The translations under genes were made by a program, and so were the position numbers. From Pedobacter fastidiosus (GTDB taxonomy: Bacteria; Bacteroidota; Bacteroidia; Sphingobacteriales; Sphingobacteriaceae): a stretch of 34,200 bases of DNA. How positions within the stretch are numbered: the stretch's first letter is position 1; each line of letters starts with the position of its first letter. The notes below the pieces were generated by a model. It was not told the origin of the DNA. It worked only from the letters and a program-made list of their open reading frames with translations, and searched no databases. The DNA lies in assembly GCF_014306625.1 (NCBI RefSeq), contig NZ_JACRYL010000004.1, positions 272,598 to 306,797 on the forward strand, in the 5' to 3' direction. Of this stretch, positions 16,142 to 25,800 are shown piece by piece.

Positions 16142-16195
16142 AAAAGTCATTCGATAGATAAGGGCATTTGCCAATATTTTTCGAATGGCTTTTTA
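16142..16195 (+). terminator. Terminator-like hairpin after the cystathionine gamma gene
   Basis: A 13-bp stem (AAAAGTCATTCGA with TCGAATGGCTTTT, one G-T wobble) encloses a 26-nt loop and ends in a short T-run. It lies 20 bp after the stop codon and just before the next gene. Confidence 0.6.
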
Positions 16196-16207
16196 GTTTA
16201 AATACAA

Positions 16208-17059
16208 ATGGATTTTTTAGAACTTCGGAATTTTCTTGATCAAAAGGTTGAACAATATAATCAACCCAATTTTATTGCGAACGATCCAGTTTGTATTCCG
16301 CATTTGTTCGAAAAGAAGCAGGATATAGAAATCTCCGGATTTTTTGCTGCGATTTTGGCTTGGGGGCAGAGGAAAACAATTATCAATAAGTGTAGAGAAT
16401 TGCTGGAAAGAATGGATAATGCGCCTTACGATTTCGTTCTCAATCACAGCGACAAAGATTTAAAAGGACTGTTGGGTTTTAAGCATCGAACTTTTAACGA
16501 TACCGATTTACTTTATTTTATTGCCTTTTTTAAAGTTCATTACTTGCAATTTGAAAGTTTGGAGCAGGCATTTGTTCCTCAACAGAGTATTTATCAATCA
16601 GAATACCTACAAATTAATACCGTAAGCACTGAGGTCGAATCCGCATCTGCTGTATGTTTGTCGGAAGAGCCTAATTTTACTATTGAGCAAGCTTTGAATC
16701 ATTTTAGAAGCTATTTTTTCTCTCTTGAGGATTTTCCTCATCGAACAAAGAAACACATTTCATCGCCTACTCAAAAATCTACCTGCAAACGTTTAAATAT
16801 GTTTTTGCGTTGGATGGTTAGAACGGATAATAGGGGTGTAGACTTTGGAATCTGGAATACAATCAAGCCAAAAGATCTGATTTGCCCTTGTGATGTGCAC
16901 GTTGATCGGGTAGGGCGATTGTTAGGACTGATTAACAGAAAGCAAACCGATTGGCAGACCGCTATAGAGCTAACGGAGAATTTAAGTCAATTTGATGCTC
17001 AAGATCCTGTAAAATACGACTTTGCGCTTTTTGGTTTGGGTGTAGAAAAAATCTTATAA
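16208..17059 (+). CDS. TIGR02757 (DUF2400) family protein
   Basis: The 283-residue soluble protein begins MDFLELRNFLDQKVEQYNQPNFIANDPVCIPHLF, a start I associate with TIGR02757 proteins. Typical conserved segments are ISGFFAAILAWGQRKTIINKC (42-62), FKHRTFNDTDLLYF (91-104), SPTQKSTCKRLNMFLRWMVR (186-205), the following FGIWNTIKPKDLICPCDVHVDRVGRLLGL and the C-terminal DPVKYDFALFGLGV. The biochemical function is not established. The LRWMVR and DVHVDR blocks recall helix-hairpin-helix DNA glycosylase folds, but I would not assign activity. The gene follows a terminator and appears monocistronic. Confidence 0.85.
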   Translation: MDFLELRNFLDQKVEQYNQPNFIANDPVCIPHLFEKKQDIEISGFFAAILAWGQRKTIINKCRELLERMDNAPYDFVLNHSDKDLKGLLGFKHRTFNDTDLLYFIAFFKVHYLQFESLEQAFVPQQSIYQSEYLQINTVSTEVESASAVCLSEEPNFTIEQALNHFRSYFFSLEDFPHRTKKHISSPTQKSTCKRLNMFLRWMVRTDNRGVDFGIWNTIKPKDLICPCDVHVDRVGRLLGLINRKQTDWQTAIELTENLSQFDAQDPVKYDFALFGLGVEKIL

Positions 17060-17071
17060 AGAGACATTTTA

Positions 17072-17085
17072 TTGAGAAATGTCAA
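17072..17085. promoter_or_regulatory. Weak FNR-type palindrome upstream of the Crp/Fnr gene
   Basis: TTGAGAAATGTCAA keeps both TTGA/TCAA outer halves of TTGATnnnnATCAA but mismatches at the two inner positions. It is centred about 100 bp before the start of the Crp/Fnr regulator, a possible autoregulatory site. It overlaps a small hairpin (GACATTT/AAATGTC). Confidence 0.3.
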
Positions 17086-17177
17086 AAAAAACTTCATTAT
17101 CTCAATCTATCTTCTTATTATTACAGAGTAGTTTAATATTAAAATAGACTAAGTCCATCCTTATAATCGCTTAAAAA

Positions 17178-17792
17178 ATGATTGCAGTTAACCTCTCTGA
17201 TGAAGATAGATGGAAAAGATTCAATAATTTTTCGCCTCTCATCTCAATCTTCAAGAAATTTCATCCATTAAATGATGAGATTGAACGACGCATAAATCAG
17301 CATACTTTTCCTGTAAGTTATAAAAAAAATAAATTTCTTGTTTCTCCTGTAGATCGTAATAAATACCTTTTTTTAATTGTTAAGGGTGTGGTTAGAGGTT
17401 TTATTAAAGATGGAAAAACAGAAATTACAACTTGGATTGCCAAAGAAAACGAAGTTGTTGGTACAATACGCAATCTATGGATAGAAGGAGATTCTGAAGA
17501 GTATCTGCAGGCATTGGAAGACGTAGAATTAATTGCCATTCCGCATGTATTGTCCGATTATTTATACGAGAATTTTCCTGAGGCAAATATTGTAGGTCGA
17601 AAAATGATGGAGCTTTATTATAGATCTGCAGAAGAAAGAGCTTATCTATGTAGAATCTCATCCGCTGAAAAAAGGTACAAACGCTTTTTGCTTTCTTTCC
17701 CAGATTTAATCAATCGAGTTTCTCTTAAATATATCGCATCATTCCTAGGTGTTCGTTTAGAAACACTTAGCAGAATAAGAGCTAAAATTTAA
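17178..17792 (+). CDS. Crp/Fnr-family transcriptional regulator with FNR-like recognition helix
   Basis: The 204-residue protein has an N-terminal cyclic-nucleotide-binding-like beta barrel (about 25-125, with YLFLIVKGVVRGFIKDGKTE), a long dimerisation helix (about 128-160) and a C-terminal helix-turn-helix (about 165-204). The recognition helix GVRLETLSRIRAKI carries E195-x-x-S198-R199, the residues that in FNR read TTGAT half-sites. The cysteines of the FNR iron-sulfur cluster are absent (only one Cys, at 158), and the Arg/Ser/Glu residues of a true cAMP pocket are not evident, so the signal is unknown. It is short for the family but complete. Nearby TTGAT-type palindromes are candidate targets. 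The next gene on this strand is the response regulator, about 690 bp away. Confidence 0.87.
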   Translation: MIAVNLSDEDRWKRFNNFSPLISIFKKFHPLNDEIERRINQHTFPVSYKKNKFLVSPVDRNKYLFLIVKGVVRGFIKDGKTEITTWIAKENEVVGTIRNLWIEGDSEEYLQALEDVELIAIPHVLSDYLYENFPEANIVGRKMMELYYRSAEERAYLCRISSAEKRYKRFLLSFPDLINRVSLKYIASFLGVRLETLSRIRAKI

Positions 17793-18482
17793 ATTTTTAG
17801 CGATCATCTAATTTGTTAAACGAATTTAGGTTTCGTATTCAGAAATATAAAGTTTCTTATCCCACTAAAGACTTAAAACGGCTTTCTATTTGTGTATGTA
17901 ATCATACCTAATTAACGAAAGTTGTTGATAATTGTCAAAAAAAAATCTCTTCAATTTTAGTAGTCCTGATCTGTAAAAAAAAGTTTCTCTTTAATTAATT
18001 GACCTGTAATGCTGTTTAGCGTTTTGTTGGATATTTATTTCCTTTTTGAAATCAAATCATAGGTTTTGCTTCTGCTTAAAAGGTTCTAAAAAGTTTGCGT
18101 TAGATGTCTTATTACAAAGGTTTTTGTTATTTCAATTAATCTATAAGATTTTGGTAGTCAGTTAATTATGTATATTTTTATGCTAAAAATGCCCTATTTG
18201 TTCTTCTACTAAAACTAAGTTTAATTAAACTTTCCATGTCATTAGTCATTAGGGTTTTGTAGTATTTCTATCTACATCATAAAATATAAAAATGGCATCT
18301 TTAAATAACTTTTAACGCTTTATAAAAAATCTTGTAGATGTTAAAAGTTAAATTATGGGTTTACTTATATATTTTAACATACATAAATCAAGGAGAGAAG
18401 CTGTCTAATTAATAATATAAAAAATACAGTTTTCGTATAATAATATATAAATTTTGTTAAATTGCACAATATATTAAGTAAA
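17793..18482. other. Long AT-rich noncoding region before the response-regulator gene
   Basis: In this 690-bp stretch I find no convincing ORF and no tRNA. It holds one near-perfect FNR-type palindrome (17925-17938), and a TAAATTTTG near 18450-18460 that resembles a -7 box with one extra spacer base. A purine-rich AAGGAGAGAA near 18390 is not followed by an open frame. The length suggests a large control region or a decayed gene. Confidence 0.4.
17925..17938. promoter_or_regulatory. FNR-type palindrome, one mismatch
   Basis: TTGATAATTGTCAA differs at one position from TTGATnnnnATCAA. It lies 132 bp after the Crp/Fnr gene and 545 bp before the response regulator. Confidence 0.4.
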
Positions 18483-19130
18483 ATGAAAGCAAAGAATGCC
18501 GGAAGTACATTTACTGTACTTATTGCTGATGATCATGAAATCATCCGCCGAGGACTAAAAAGTTTGATATCTGATTTTTGGGCGGGTGTAGAAATCATCA
18601 ACGCAACAACATTGGAGCAGGCTTTGGTTGAGGTTGAAAAATCTCCCAACTTAATCATTATAGATGTGAATTTGCCAGGCGGAAATAATTTGAAAGTTAT
18701 CGATCAAATTAAATTGGTTCAATCGAACGCAAAAATTCTAGTGTTTTCATCATTAAATGAGAATATTTATGCTGTACCATACTTAAAGGCAGGGGCATCA
18801 GGATACTTAACTAAAAATGCTGAAGAATCTGAAATCGTTACGGCAATAACAACTATTTTAGCTGGAAGCCGTTATTCTAGCAGAAATGTTAAGGAGAATA
18901 TGTTTAACAGTATTCTTGGTAATGATGCCGATAATCCTTTCACCAAACTATCTGGTAGAGAATTAGAAGTTGCAGAACTTTTAACCAAAGGTATTGGAGT
19001 ATTAGAAATCTCCAATCAGCTAAATTTACAAATGGGTACTGTAAGTACTTACAAGCTTAGACTTTTCCAAAAATTGAAGATAAAAAGTATTATCGAATTG
19101 GCTGAAAAAATGAGCATTTACGAGAAATAA
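18483..19130 (+). CDS. NarL/LuxR-type response regulator, orphan
   Basis: From ATG 18483 the protein has 215 residues; an in-frame TTG at 18462 would add seven. The receiver domain (about 10-130) has the acidic pair Asp16-Asp17, phospho-acceptor Asp61 in LIIIDVNLPGG, Ser89/Ser90 in the Thr/Ser position and Lys111 in GYLTKNA, so it should be phosphorylatable. A LuxR-type helix-turn-helix follows (155-212: LSGRELEVAELLTKGIGVLEISNQLNLQMGTVSTYKLRLFQKL). No histidine kinase is adjacent. The next plus-strand gene is the giant surface protein, a possible but unproven target. Confidence 0.92.
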   Translation: MKAKNAGSTFTVLIADDHEIIRRGLKSLISDFWAGVEIINATTLEQALVEVEKSPNLIIIDVNLPGGNNLKVIDQIKLVQSNAKILVFSSLNENIYAVPYLKAGASGYLTKNAEESEIVTAITTILAGSRYSSRNVKENMFNSILGNDADNPFTKLSGRELEVAELLTKGIGVLEISNQLNLQMGTVSTYKLRLFQKLKIKSIIELAEKMSIYEK

Positions 19131-19181
19131 GAAATAAGTAAGCTTGTCTTTCAAAACACTTTATAAAATCTATCCTTATAG

Positions 19182-19379
19182 TTATTTATCATTTTCTTTT
19201 TTTGCAGTGCCAACACCATGCTCATCGCCAGATTCGTTGGGCGTGGTACCGGCTTTTCCAAACTTATCCGAAGCGCCTTTTCCATTTTGATCAAAAGTGG
19301 CTTTCTCTTTAGAAGTGCCTGAAGTTTTGGTGTTCGATTCGTCTCTTTTTTCTATGTTCTTATTTTCCTGGTTTTTCAT
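19182..19379 (-). CDS. Small hydrophilic, probably disordered protein
   Basis: The 65-residue frame is rich in Lys, Glu, Gly, Asn, Ser and Thr, with no Cys, no Trp and only two aromatic residues (both Phe), and no membrane or signal segment. It reads as an intrinsically disordered, stress-protein-like polypeptide (GKGASDKFGKAGTTPNESG). It is convergent with the response-regulator gene, with 51 bp between stops. I recognise no family. The composition is far from random translation of AT-rich DNA, which supports it as a real gene. Confidence 0.5.
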   Translation of the reverse strand: MKNQENKNIEKRDESNTKTSGTSKEKATFDQNGKGASDKFGKAGTTPNESGDEHGVGTAKKENDK

Positions 19380-19592
19380 AATCTTAATCTTAAGTATAGA
19401 GTAAACAGGCTCAGACTTGAAAAAGTTTTATTATAGGAGTGATCTAAAAAAAATGATTTTAAAATGGTATCATATAATTCTATGGATCACTAGGTTATCC
19501 CATCGCAATCTTTTTCAGGATCATAAAATTCATATAAATAATAAAAGAAATTTCCGAAGATAGAAATACAACTGTAGGTTGTTTTAATTTTA

Positions 19593-19606
19593 TTGATAAT
19601 TATCAA
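19593..19606. promoter_or_regulatory. Perfect FNR-type palindrome TTGATAATTATCAA
   Basis: The 14-mer is an exact TTGATnnnnATCAA site and a perfect palindrome, extended to 26 bp (19587-19612) with one mismatched pair. It lies 274 bp before the giant gene's ATG and 214 bp before the small hydrophilic gene's ATG on the other strand. Confidence 0.5.
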
Positions 19607-19745
19607 CAAAATTATTTGTTTTAGGTATAGTGTTTTTGATGAAAGATGCCATTTACATCAGAAATTGCAGTATTCTTGTGTATCAAATAAATTACAAAAA
19701 TTGAAATAGCAAATTTTATCAAGAATGAGGAGGAAGTTAAATAGT

Positions 19746-19753
19746 TATCTTTG
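19746..19753 (+). promoter_or_regulatory. -7 element proposed for the giant surface-protein gene
   Basis: TATCTTTG matches TAnnTTTG and is followed by TACC, a common Bacteroidota context. No good -33 TTG is found at 19-23 bp, so activator help may be needed. It would give a leader of about 120 nt. Confidence 0.4.
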
Positions 19754-19879
19754 TACCTTGAAATCATTAAATAGACTAATCAATTCAAACTAAATCGATT
19801 AATTACTAACCAAACCTAACAGAATACTATAATATCGCATTACCCCAATTTTGCATAATTACTCTTATCGTCCCATTTT

Positions 19880-22800
19880 ATGAATAAACGTTTACTATTC
19901 CTATTTATTGCCATTTCTTTCCTTTTTGTAACTAAACTATTCGGTCAAACATACTCAAAGCATTACATCGCACCCGCTCCATAGCAATATTGGAGTAAGG
20001 CAAACGAAGTTGTTGTGAGCACGAGTAGTACAAGTGCGGTTTCAATTACCATCGCGAAAAGTGATGGTACAGTTATGACTACTTCCAGCTGTATAGCAGG
20101 GACTCCATTTGTTTATCGTTTTACTGCCTTACCCAGCACATTACCAGCGCTCAGCAGTTCTTTAAATACTGTTTTAAATGGGGCAGGAATGATTGTAACT
20201 GGTAGTTCTGGTATTACTGTAAACGTTAGAAATGTTGCTTCTGATAACTTAGGCGGTGAGGGTAGCGATTCGAATATTAAGGGAAATGCTTCTTTATTTA
20301 GCTTTGGTGATGCCGCGATTGGTAATTCTTTTAGGGTAGGATATTATCGTGATGGAAATTTAAATGGGTCGGAAAGGCCAATATATAGTATTCTAGCTAT
20401 AGAGAATAACACTATTGTTAAGTTGAACGGTACAGCTATTGCTACTTTAAATGCCGGACAAAGTTATCTATTTCAAACTGCGTTAGGCGGGTTGGTTGAA
20501 TCTTCTGGACCAGCCGTAATGAACACATCAGCTCGTGTAGATGCTCCTGGAGGTTGCGGAGATGGTGCTTATAATCCTATTCCGCCAGTAAGTTCTTTAG
20601 GTTCTGATTACGTTTTAATTAGGGGAGGTGGAAATAACATAGCTGAACAAACAACTGTAGTTGCGAGCGAGGCAAATACGGCCTTAACGGTTTATAATTT
20701 TAACAGTCAAGGCGTTTTACAAAGTACTGATACCTATAATTTAATTGCTGCAGGCAGTTTCGTAACCTTTCCGAACGGTGTAGTTGGAAACCAATCATCA
20801 GGATCTAGAATTGTTGCAAATAAAAATGTTGTGGCTTATGCCGGAACTGCAATTAGTTGCGAGGTTGATATTGCCACATTAGCTCCAATTGCAAGTTGTG
20901 GAGGTGCTAACAAAATAGAAACCACCAAGTTTAGAGGCTATGGGCAAGGAACGAATACCCCTAACGATTTGCCTTATTTCGGCTACGTTATTACAAAGAG
21001 TGCAACTGATTTGGTTTACTTAACCTCAACTGGCGGAAGTCCTAATTACACCAATAGTAATATAGAAACTATTGCAGGTGTTGGAGCGAGGAGACAATTA
21101 GGAAGTTCTGGAGCTTTTGTTATTGATTTCACAAATGCGAATATAGGTTCTCCATCTGTTTATAGTTTACAAAGTGCGAGTAGGTTAACCGTTGCTAATG
21201 TACAGCAGGGTGGAGGATTTTCCATGTCGAATTTCTTATCTCCCTTTCCAGAAAAAGCGTTAAAGCCAACTTTCACACAATCAGACTGTACAACTGCTAC
21301 TCTATCTGCTGATCCAAATAGCTCTGCACCATATCAATGGTACTTGGAAGGTTCGCCAATTACAGGCGCAACATCTAAAACTTTTACTGCTACCATTTCT
21401 GGCTCTTATACGGTAACTTCTCAACTTAATTGTGGTTTAAGTGCTCAATCTTTACCGGTTGCAATTGCATTGTGTAATATTGATAGATCGATAACAAAAA
21501 CTGTTGATAATGCTACACCAGCAATTGGAGCAACGGTAACGTTTACTTTAACTGCAGCTAACTTAGGGGTGGGAAATGCAGTTGGGGTTTCTGTTACAGA
21601 TTTACTTCCTTCAGGTTATAGTTACCAATCTAGTGTACCATCAGCAGGAACAGGTTATGATAGTACAACAGGTAAGTGGGCCATTGGAGCACTGCCAGCA
21701 GGAGGTAGAGCTTCTTTAAAAATATTGGCTAGAGTTTTGGCTAGTGGAAATTACAATAATACAGCTACCATAACTGGAACTCAAGTTGATAATAATGCAT
21801 CTAACAATACAAGTTCTGCATCAACCACTCCTTCAGGCGCCATTAGTTTAACTTCTGCAACTGGTACAGATGCCCAAGTAACTTGCATAAATACAGGAAT
21901 TACAAATATAACTTATAGTATTGGCGGTGGAGCCACAGGAGCAACTGTAACTGGGTTGCCTACTGGTGTTACATTTAATTTTGCATCTTCAACTTTAACT
22001 ATTAGTGGCACACCCACAGTAGAAACTAGTGGTGCCCAAACTTACACCATCACTACAACCGGACCAGGTGCGCCTGTTACTACTTCGGGCACAATACGTG
22101 TAAATGGCACTGTTGGTTCTCCTGTTTTTTCAGGATCATCTGCTTCCAATCGTTGTCAAGGTGCGGGTGTTTCTACTTATTCTGCAACAGCTTTAAACAG
22201 CAATAGTATTTCTTACTCTATATTGCCAGCTACGGCGGGGGTTATTAATACATCTACAGGGGAGGTAACTTGGTCGGCTACTTTTAGTGGCAACGCAACT
22301 ATTTCAGCTACGGCTACAGGTTGTAGCGGCCCAAAAACAACAGATTTTATTGTAACAGTCGCATCAGCAGGAATTGTAAATACTTCTGGAACGGTTTGTT
22401 CTGGTTCTAATGGTTCGGTAACATTGTCTGGTAATTCTCCTGGTAGTACTGTAATTCGTTGGGAGTCTTCTTTAGATGGAGTTACCTGGACGCCTATAAA
22501 TAATACTACAACTACACAGAATTATACCAACATAGCCAACTCCACAGTTTATAGAGCTGTTTTATCTCTACTGGGTTGTCCTTCTGTACCTTCATATTCA
22601 ACTGCTGCTGTTATTACAGTCACACCTCGACCGGTTATTGATAACCAAACCGCATCAATTTGTGCTAGCTCAGGAACATTTACAATAGCGCCCGCAAATG
22701 CTGCATCGGGTACAACCTACACTTGGCCAACTCCTGTATCATCTGGTGGGGTAATTAGTGGTGGAACGGCTGCTTCAAATCAATCATCAATTAGCCAAAC

Positions 22801-25800
22801 ATTAACAATTTCAGGCGCTAATCCAGGAACTTTAACGTATACGGTAACACCAACCTATTCAGGTTGTTCTGGTAATCCATTTACTGTTGTTGTAAGCATG
22901 GTTCCAACTATTACGGCGTCTGCAACTAACCCTTTGCCATTATGCTCTGGCTCAACTTTTAGTGTTACGCCAACAAATAGTGTAAGTAATGGATTATACA
23001 CATGGACCGTTGCTCAATTATCGGGAGGAGCAATTTCTGGTTTCAGTAATCAATCTAATCCTGTTTCTGCACCTATATCTCAAACATTAACAAATACATC
23101 TGGTACAACTGGCGTTGTACGATATACAGTTACGCCAAGTTTAGCTGGGTGTAGCGGTAATATCTTTACTTTTGATGTTACAGTTCAAAGCATAACCACT
23201 GCAGGAACTATTGCAGCTAACCAAACAATCTGCGCCAATTCGGTACCTGCTTTAATTTCATCAAGTACAGCGGGTAGTGGTTCTGGAACTATAAGCTATA
23301 GATGGGAGAATTCAACTAATGGAACAAGTTGGACAACCATTACAGGCCAAACAGGACCAACTTATCAGCCACCTTCGCTTACAACAACAACATTATATAG
23401 GAGAACTACAATTTCTACAGTAGCATCTCCAAGTTCGGTATGTGAATCTGCTCCATCAACCCCTGTTACCATAACGGTTAGCCAACCAGCAACTATTGCT
23501 GATGCGGGCATAGATCAAACCAATTATAATACTGGAATATTTACTTTACAGGGAAATGCTCCAACTGCTGGCACAGGAGTGTGGTCGGTAATTTCTGGGA
23601 CTGCGAGCATTGCAAATATTTCTGATCGCAATACAACCGTTACAATTGCCAAAAATACTACGGCAACATTAGCATGGACCATCACAAATGCTCCATGTGC
23701 ATCCTCAACAGATCAAGTAATTGTTACCTATACCGAAAATACCGACAGACAGATAACAAAAACTGTTAATAAAATAAATCCAAATGTTGGAGAAAATATA
23801 ACATTCACACTTACTGCTACCAATAATGGACCAAGTAACGGCACAAATGTTTCTATTACCGATTTGCTTAAATCTGGTTATACTTTTGTTAGTGCTACCC
23901 CAAGTGTAGGAACTTATAATCCAGTTTCAGGAATTTGGACATTAGGGAATCTGAATGGTGGATCATCGCAAACGCTAGTTATTGTGGCTAAAGTTAATGC
24001 CAATGTTACACCTGCAAATTATGGGAACGATGTGAGCATTACAGGAACTGAAGCTGATGCTGTTCCGGCCAATAATACGGCATCTATAACCAACATAGTA
24101 CCTGTTCGAAATATTGATTTAGCTTTAACAAAAACAGCTACGCCTAAACCTGCAATTGCTGGTAATGCACTTACATATACTATAACTGTAACAAACAATG
24201 GTTTGAGCAATTTAGTTGCTTCGGATATTGTTAAAGTAACGGATAACCTACCTTCGGGCTTTACCGCAAATACCTACACCGCATCAACAGGTACATATAC
24301 CAGCGCAAGTGGAAACTGGACTGGTTTAACCTTAGCTTCTGGTCAAAATGCAACATTAACTATTGTTGGATCCCTATCTTCATCTGCAACTGGAACAATA
24401 AGCAATACAGCAACAGTTACTGTTCCAACAGGTACGGTAGATCCAGATTTAACAAACAATTCTCAAACAGATAATACTTTAATTAACAGGCAAGTTGATT
24501 TGGTTTTGACCAAAACAGCAACACCAAAACCAGTTACAGCGGGTAATAATTTAACTTATACAATAACTTTAACTAATAATGGTGCAAGTGCTTTATTAAC
24601 ATCAGATGTTGTTAATATTGTCGAAAATCTTCCAGCAGGATTTAATCCAACAACTTTTACTGCATCGTCTGGTACTTATAATAGTTCAAATGGAAACTGG
24701 ACTGGCTTAACATTAAGTAATGGACAATCTACCACTTTAACCATAGCTGGTACTGTTGCTGAGGATGCTTCTGGTACTTTAGCGAATACAGCAACAGCCA
24801 ATGCACCTGCTGGAACAACAGATCCAAATCTTACAAACAATACGGCAACTGATGCTACAATTGTAAACAGATTAATTGATTTTAGCATTGCAAAAACTGC
24901 AAGCCCTACAATCGCTATTGCGGGAGAAAATTTGAGCTACGCCATTACGCTAACCAATAACGGAACGAGTAAAATGCTCACTTCTGATGTTATAAAGGTT
25001 GTTGATGTTTTGCCTAGTGGATTTACAGCTTCATCTTTTAATGCCTCTGCTGGAACCTATAATAGTACAAATGGAAATTGGACAGGTTTAACTTTAAGTA
25101 ATGGTCAATCCGTTACATTAACAATTACCGGTACCGTTGCAGCCTCATCAACAGGAGCTTTGAGCAACACAGTAACGTTAACACCTCCAACGGGCATTAC
25201 AGATCCTACTTCTGGTAATAATACTGCGACCATAAATACAGCTATTCAGGTCAAACCAGTATTGGCAATTACCAAAACAGGAGCTTCTGGTTTAACTGCA
25301 GGCGCTAATGCAACTTATACCTTAAGAATTACAAATACAGGGAGTAGTAATGCTGTAAATGCCGATGTAACAGATGCCGTGCCTGCTGCGTTGCAAAGTG
25401 TTACTTGGACTAGTACCTTAGAGGGTGCAGCTACAGTTTCGGCCGGTTCTACAGGATCTGGAAATTCTGTAAACTTAAAGGTTAACATTCCAGCTGGGTC
25501 TGCCAATGCGGTTAACATCATCATACAGGGAACAGTTAACCCAGCAGCAACTGGAAGTATTACCAACTCTGCAACCACCACGCCAGTAGAGCCTCAAGGT
25601 ATTGGAAGTAATTCTACCGTTAATTCAAATATTACAAGTACATCTGGAGTTACAATTGCTAAAACTGCAGTATCAAAAGCAACATCAGGAAGTGTATTGA
25701 CTTATCAAATACAACTTTCTAATAATGGCCCAAGTAATGCAACTGGCGTTCAGCTTGCAGATCCAATTCCAGCTTCTTTAACTGGCGTAACTTATACCAC

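Larger units (their letters stand above)
19380..19879. other. AT-rich intergenic region upstream of the giant surface-protein gene
   Basis: This 500-bp region between divergent genes has no ORF worth calling. It contains a perfect FNR-type palindrome (19593-19606) inside a 26-bp near-perfect palindrome (19587-19612), a -7-like box (19746-19753) and an unusual A/C-rich leader (about 19780-19860). Confidence 0.5.

Noticed and set aside
17063..17086. Terminator after the TIGR02757 gene
   Set aside because: There is a 7-bp hairpin (GACATTT/AAATGTC), but it is followed by an A-run, not a T-run, on the coding strand.
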